Assembly (NCBI GenBank): GCA_937901225.1
Contig: CALCGX010000097.1
Coordinates: 1 to 16,083 of the forward strand
Source of the DNA: an uncultured Bacteroidales bacterium
Lineage (GTDB): Bacteria > Bacteroidota > Bacteroidia > Bacteroidales > Paludibacteraceae
Direction of reading: 5' to 3'
DNA: 16,083 bases
The notes beneath the pieces are model-generated. The model searched no databases, was not told the origin of the DNA, and saw only the letters and a program-made list of their open reading frames with translations. Below, one piece after another: positions 13,796 to 16,083 of this stretch. Within the stretch, counting starts at the first letter, position 1. Every line of letters starts with the position of its first letter. The position numbers were made by a program, and so were the translations under genes.

Positions 13796-16083
13796 ATGAA
13801 AAGATTTTCAATCTTTTGCGCAGCTCTTTTTGCAGCTGCAACATCATTTGCTGCCGTTACTTATGAGTTGAACGGTGGTGTTACCAACGATGAAGGTTGG
13901 TTGAGCAAAGCTGACATGTGGGAGGCTTTCAAAACTGACGCTGGTATCACTTTGGGTACTCTTGAAGAGGTAAAAGCAACTGCTAACCCTCTTTCTACTA
14001 TTTGTACTCCTCTTGGTACCGATCAATGCCAAGCTGTCCTAGATAGTGAAAAATGGGATTGGCTAGAGAAATACATTATGGATGTACAAAATCCACAAAC
14101 AGGTGAAGTGGCTGGTGCAGGTACTGTTCCTGCTCTTACTGAAGGTGCTGCAGGTGCGACATGGCGTTACGCTTTGGCTGCTTTCTTCGTAGAGACTCAA
14201 GCTACTGCATGGCCTTATTCTGCTAACTTTGTTAAGGCAGGTTTGCCAGAGGCTTTCATTCCTGTATGGAAACATGCTTTCGCTAATCCAACAGAACCAA
14301 CTGCTGAGTTCGTGCTCAACGCTCCTTACAAAGAGGGTGCTACTTTTGGCGGATGGTATGCTACAGCTGATTTTTCTGGTGAGAAAGTGACAACAATCAA
14401 TGCTACTACTACTGGTACTCTCTATGCAAAATGGGTAGAGTATATCCCTACTATCGCTGAGGTTAAGGCATTGGCTGATGATGCTGAAACTAAAGTATCT
14501 GGTGTGGTAAACTTTATCTCTGGCAAAAACCTCTATATTGAAGACGCTACCGCTGGTATCCTTGTTTACACAACTGAGAATCCAACTTGCAAAGTTGGTG
14601 ACAAGATTGTTGCTAAGGGTGTGAAAGTTATTTATGGTGGTGCTCCTGAGGTTAAGAGCGCAGTTATCGAATCTATTGAGCCAGCTAAATTGTACGCATT
14701 GAATGTAGTTGCAACATTGAAACCACTTATCGGAGACTCTACCGAATTTAAGTATTTCGCTACCAATGTAACTATTGCTGGTGTAACTATCGTTGAGTAT
14801 GATAGCTACAATAACCCAACTGTACAAGATGCTAGTGGTGACAAAGCTTTGTGCTACAAGATGGTGCTTGATCCAATAGTTTATCCTATCGGTACTAAGG
14901 TTACTATTACTGCTGTAGCTGCTTGGTACAACGGTTTCCAATTCGTAGGTGATGCTAAGAATATCGTTAAACCTCTCAAAGGTGTGAAAGAGGACTATAC
15001 TTATCCAGAGCGTTCTAATGGTCGCTATACTTTGGAGAACAACTGGGTGATTTCTACTATCGAGGATAACTTTGCTGCTAACAAACCAGGTACTAATGAC
15101 TATGTACGTGGTATGGCTGCTAAAGATGGTATCATGTACTTTATCAACCGTGAGACCGAGTCTCTTGTTCGCGTAGATGGCGAGACAGGTAAGATGCTTG
15201 AGCCTCTCAAACTCCAAGGCGAACATCTCTTTGAAGTTCAGGAAGAAGATGGCACATGGAAGTCAGGAGTAACCCTTCCTTTCAACGATATCAAGTTCGA
15301 CCAAGCTGGTAACTGCTTGATCGGTGCTGCTATAACAGGTGCTACTACTTGCCAAACATTCTTCATCTATGTGGTAGATCTTGAGACTGGTGTTTGCACC
15401 AAGCTCATCGAGGACGTTCTTTGGGAGAACCCAGGTTTGGATCCAGTACAATTCCGTTTCGACGCATTCGGTGTTGCAGGTGATGTAACTAAGAATGGTG
15501 TTATCATGGCTGCTGACGCTAACGGTTCTTGGAACGTATATCGTTGGTTGATCGAGGATGGCGTTGCTGGCGAAGGCGAGCAAGTTGCTGTTCTTCTTGA
15601 CCCAGCTGTTGACCAATCACTCTTCGTTAACGCTGCTGGTTTCGGTACAGCTCCTCAAATCTTCCCACAAGATGAGGTAGGTTCACTCTTCTACGTTGAC
15701 GGTTTCAACACATTGCCAATGTTGTTCTACGGTTCACCAGAGGAAGGTGCTATGCTTATCGACGACTTCATCAACGTTCCTACAGGTACTAAAGTTTGGA
15801 ACACTGATACCATCTCTATGAACCAAGGTCACAACGGTCTCATCGAGTTCCAAGTAGGTGAGGAGTACTTCCTCCTTATGGCTGCTACCAACACAGCTGG
15901 TTCTCCAACTTCTGCATTTGCGCTCTATAAGTTTAAGGACGCTGACCGTGCATTCGCAGGTATGGAGCCACTTTGGTACTTCCCACACAACGGTCTTGGT
16001 TCTACAACCAACGGTTGCCGTACAGCTGTTCCTTCAGTTGACGTAGTTAGCGAGACAGAGGCTACTCTCTACATCTATGCTAA
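13796..16083 (+). CDS. Large secreted multidomain protein with InlB/Flg_new-type repeat and OB-fold-like domains, 3' partial
   Basis: The frame opens at the ATG at 13796 and is still open at the window end (762 codons plus 2 bases). A signal peptide is clear (MKRFSIFCAALFAAATSFAA, 1-20, no lipobox). VTYELNGG (21-28) is the first strand of an InlB B-repeat/Flg_new module, but the rest of that module (EFVLNAPYKEGATFGGWY to GTLYAKW, 171-213) comes about 140 residues later; the insert (about 30-165) has Trp-rich helical text such as GWLSKADMWEAF and KWDWLEKYIM. Residues about 222-300 look like an OB-fold (VSGVVNF, NLYIEDATAGILVY, KVGDKIVAKG), with a second one likely around 305-400. From about 410 to the end are strand repeats (VRGMAAKDGIMYFINRETESLVRVDG) suggesting a propeller. 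It probably acts outside the cytoplasm, as a binding or adhesion protein. It is separated from the operon by a terminator-like hairpin and tandem repeats. Confidence 0.8.
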   Translation, partial: MKRFSIFCAALFAAATSFAAVTYELNGGVTNDEGWLSKADMWEAFKTDAGITLGTLEEVKATANPLSTICTPLGTDQCQAVLDSEKWDWLEKYIMDVQNPQTGEVAGAGTVPALTEGAAGATWRYALAAFFVETQATAWPYSANFVKAGLPEAFIPVWKHAFANPTEPTAEFVLNAPYKEGATFGGWYATADFSGEKVTTINATTTGTLYAKWVEYIPTIAEVKALADDAETKVSGVVNFISGKNLYIEDATAGILVYTTENPTCKVGDKIVAKGVKVIYGGAPEVKSAVIESIEPAKLYALNVVATLKPLIGDSTEFKYFATNVTIAGVTIVEYDSYNNPTVQDASGDKALCYKMVLDPIVYPIGTKVTITAVAAWYNGFQFVGDAKNIVKPLKGVKEDYTYPERSNGRYTLENNWVISTIEDNFAANKPGTNDYVRGMAAKDGIMYFINRETESLVRVDGETGKMLEPLKLQGEHLFEVQEEDGTWKSGVTLPFNDIKFDQAGNCLIGAAITGATTCQTFFIYVVDLETGVCTKLIEDVLWENPGLDPVQFRFDAFGVAGDVTKNGVIMAADANGSWNVYRWLIEDGVAGEGEQVAVLLDPAVDQSLFVNAAGFGTAPQIFPQDEVGSLFYVDGFNTLPMLFYGSPEEGAMLIDDFINVPTGTKVWNTDTISMNQGHNGLIEFQVGEEYFLLMAATNTAGSPTSAFALYKFKDADRAFAGMEPLWYFPHNGLGSTTNGCRTAVPSVDVVSETEATLYIYA

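Noticed and set aside
14063..15226. 387-codon open frame on the minus strand
   Set aside because: It lies fully antisense to the 13796 gene, which has a signal peptide and recognisable modules; the reverse translation is Ser/Cys/Thr-rich with no motif and looks like a codon-usage shadow.

Overview
The window looks like Bacteroidales (Bacteroidota) DNA, probably an end of a metagenome contig. The signs are a SusC/SusD pair, lipoproteins with an acidic residue just after the lipobox cysteine, A-rich start regions with little Shine-Dalgarno, and -7 boxes of the Bacteroidota type (TAnnTTTG) in the one large intergenic region. I could not assign a genus.

Layout. Bases 1-1120 (minus strand) hold one uninterrupted reading frame that begins as a NagB-like (glucosamine-6-phosphate deaminase family) protein. 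From about base 385 down to base 1 it appears to switch in frame through pieces of three unrelated families: HsdR, oligoendopeptidase F and Mrp. I read this as an assembly chimera at the contig edge. Bases 1121-1403 are a divergent control region with a promoter on each strand, a LacI-type palindrome over the minus-strand promoter, and a widely spaced inverted repeat around the plus-strand promoter.

Bases 1404-13592 are a tight seven-gene block on the plus strand, with gaps of 35 bases or less and one 1-base overlap. In order it encodes a MurNAc/GlcNAc kinase of the BadF family (murK), MurNAc-6-phosphate etherase (murQ), a SusC-like TonB-dependent transporter, a SusD-like lipoprotein, an unrecognised lipoprotein, a PKD-domain lipoprotein, and a secreted GHL10 glycoside hydrolase related to E. 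coli DigH, which cuts denuded peptidoglycan glycan strands. The simplest reading is a polysaccharide utilisation locus for peptidoglycan sugar. GHL10 cuts glycan strands in the envelope, the lipoproteins and SusCD capture and import fragments, MurK phosphorylates MurNAc, and MurQ removes the lactyl ether to give GlcNAc-6-phosphate. The divergent NagB-like gene would fit the next amino-sugar steps, although its visible active-site positions are degenerate.

Bases 13593-13795 hold tandem repeats, a terminator-like hairpin and a compact palindrome cluster. From 13796 to the window end runs an incomplete gene for a large secreted multidomain protein: an InlB/Flg_new-type repeat apparently split by about 140 residues, then OB-fold-like domains, then a propeller-like region. 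It is probably a separate transcription unit.
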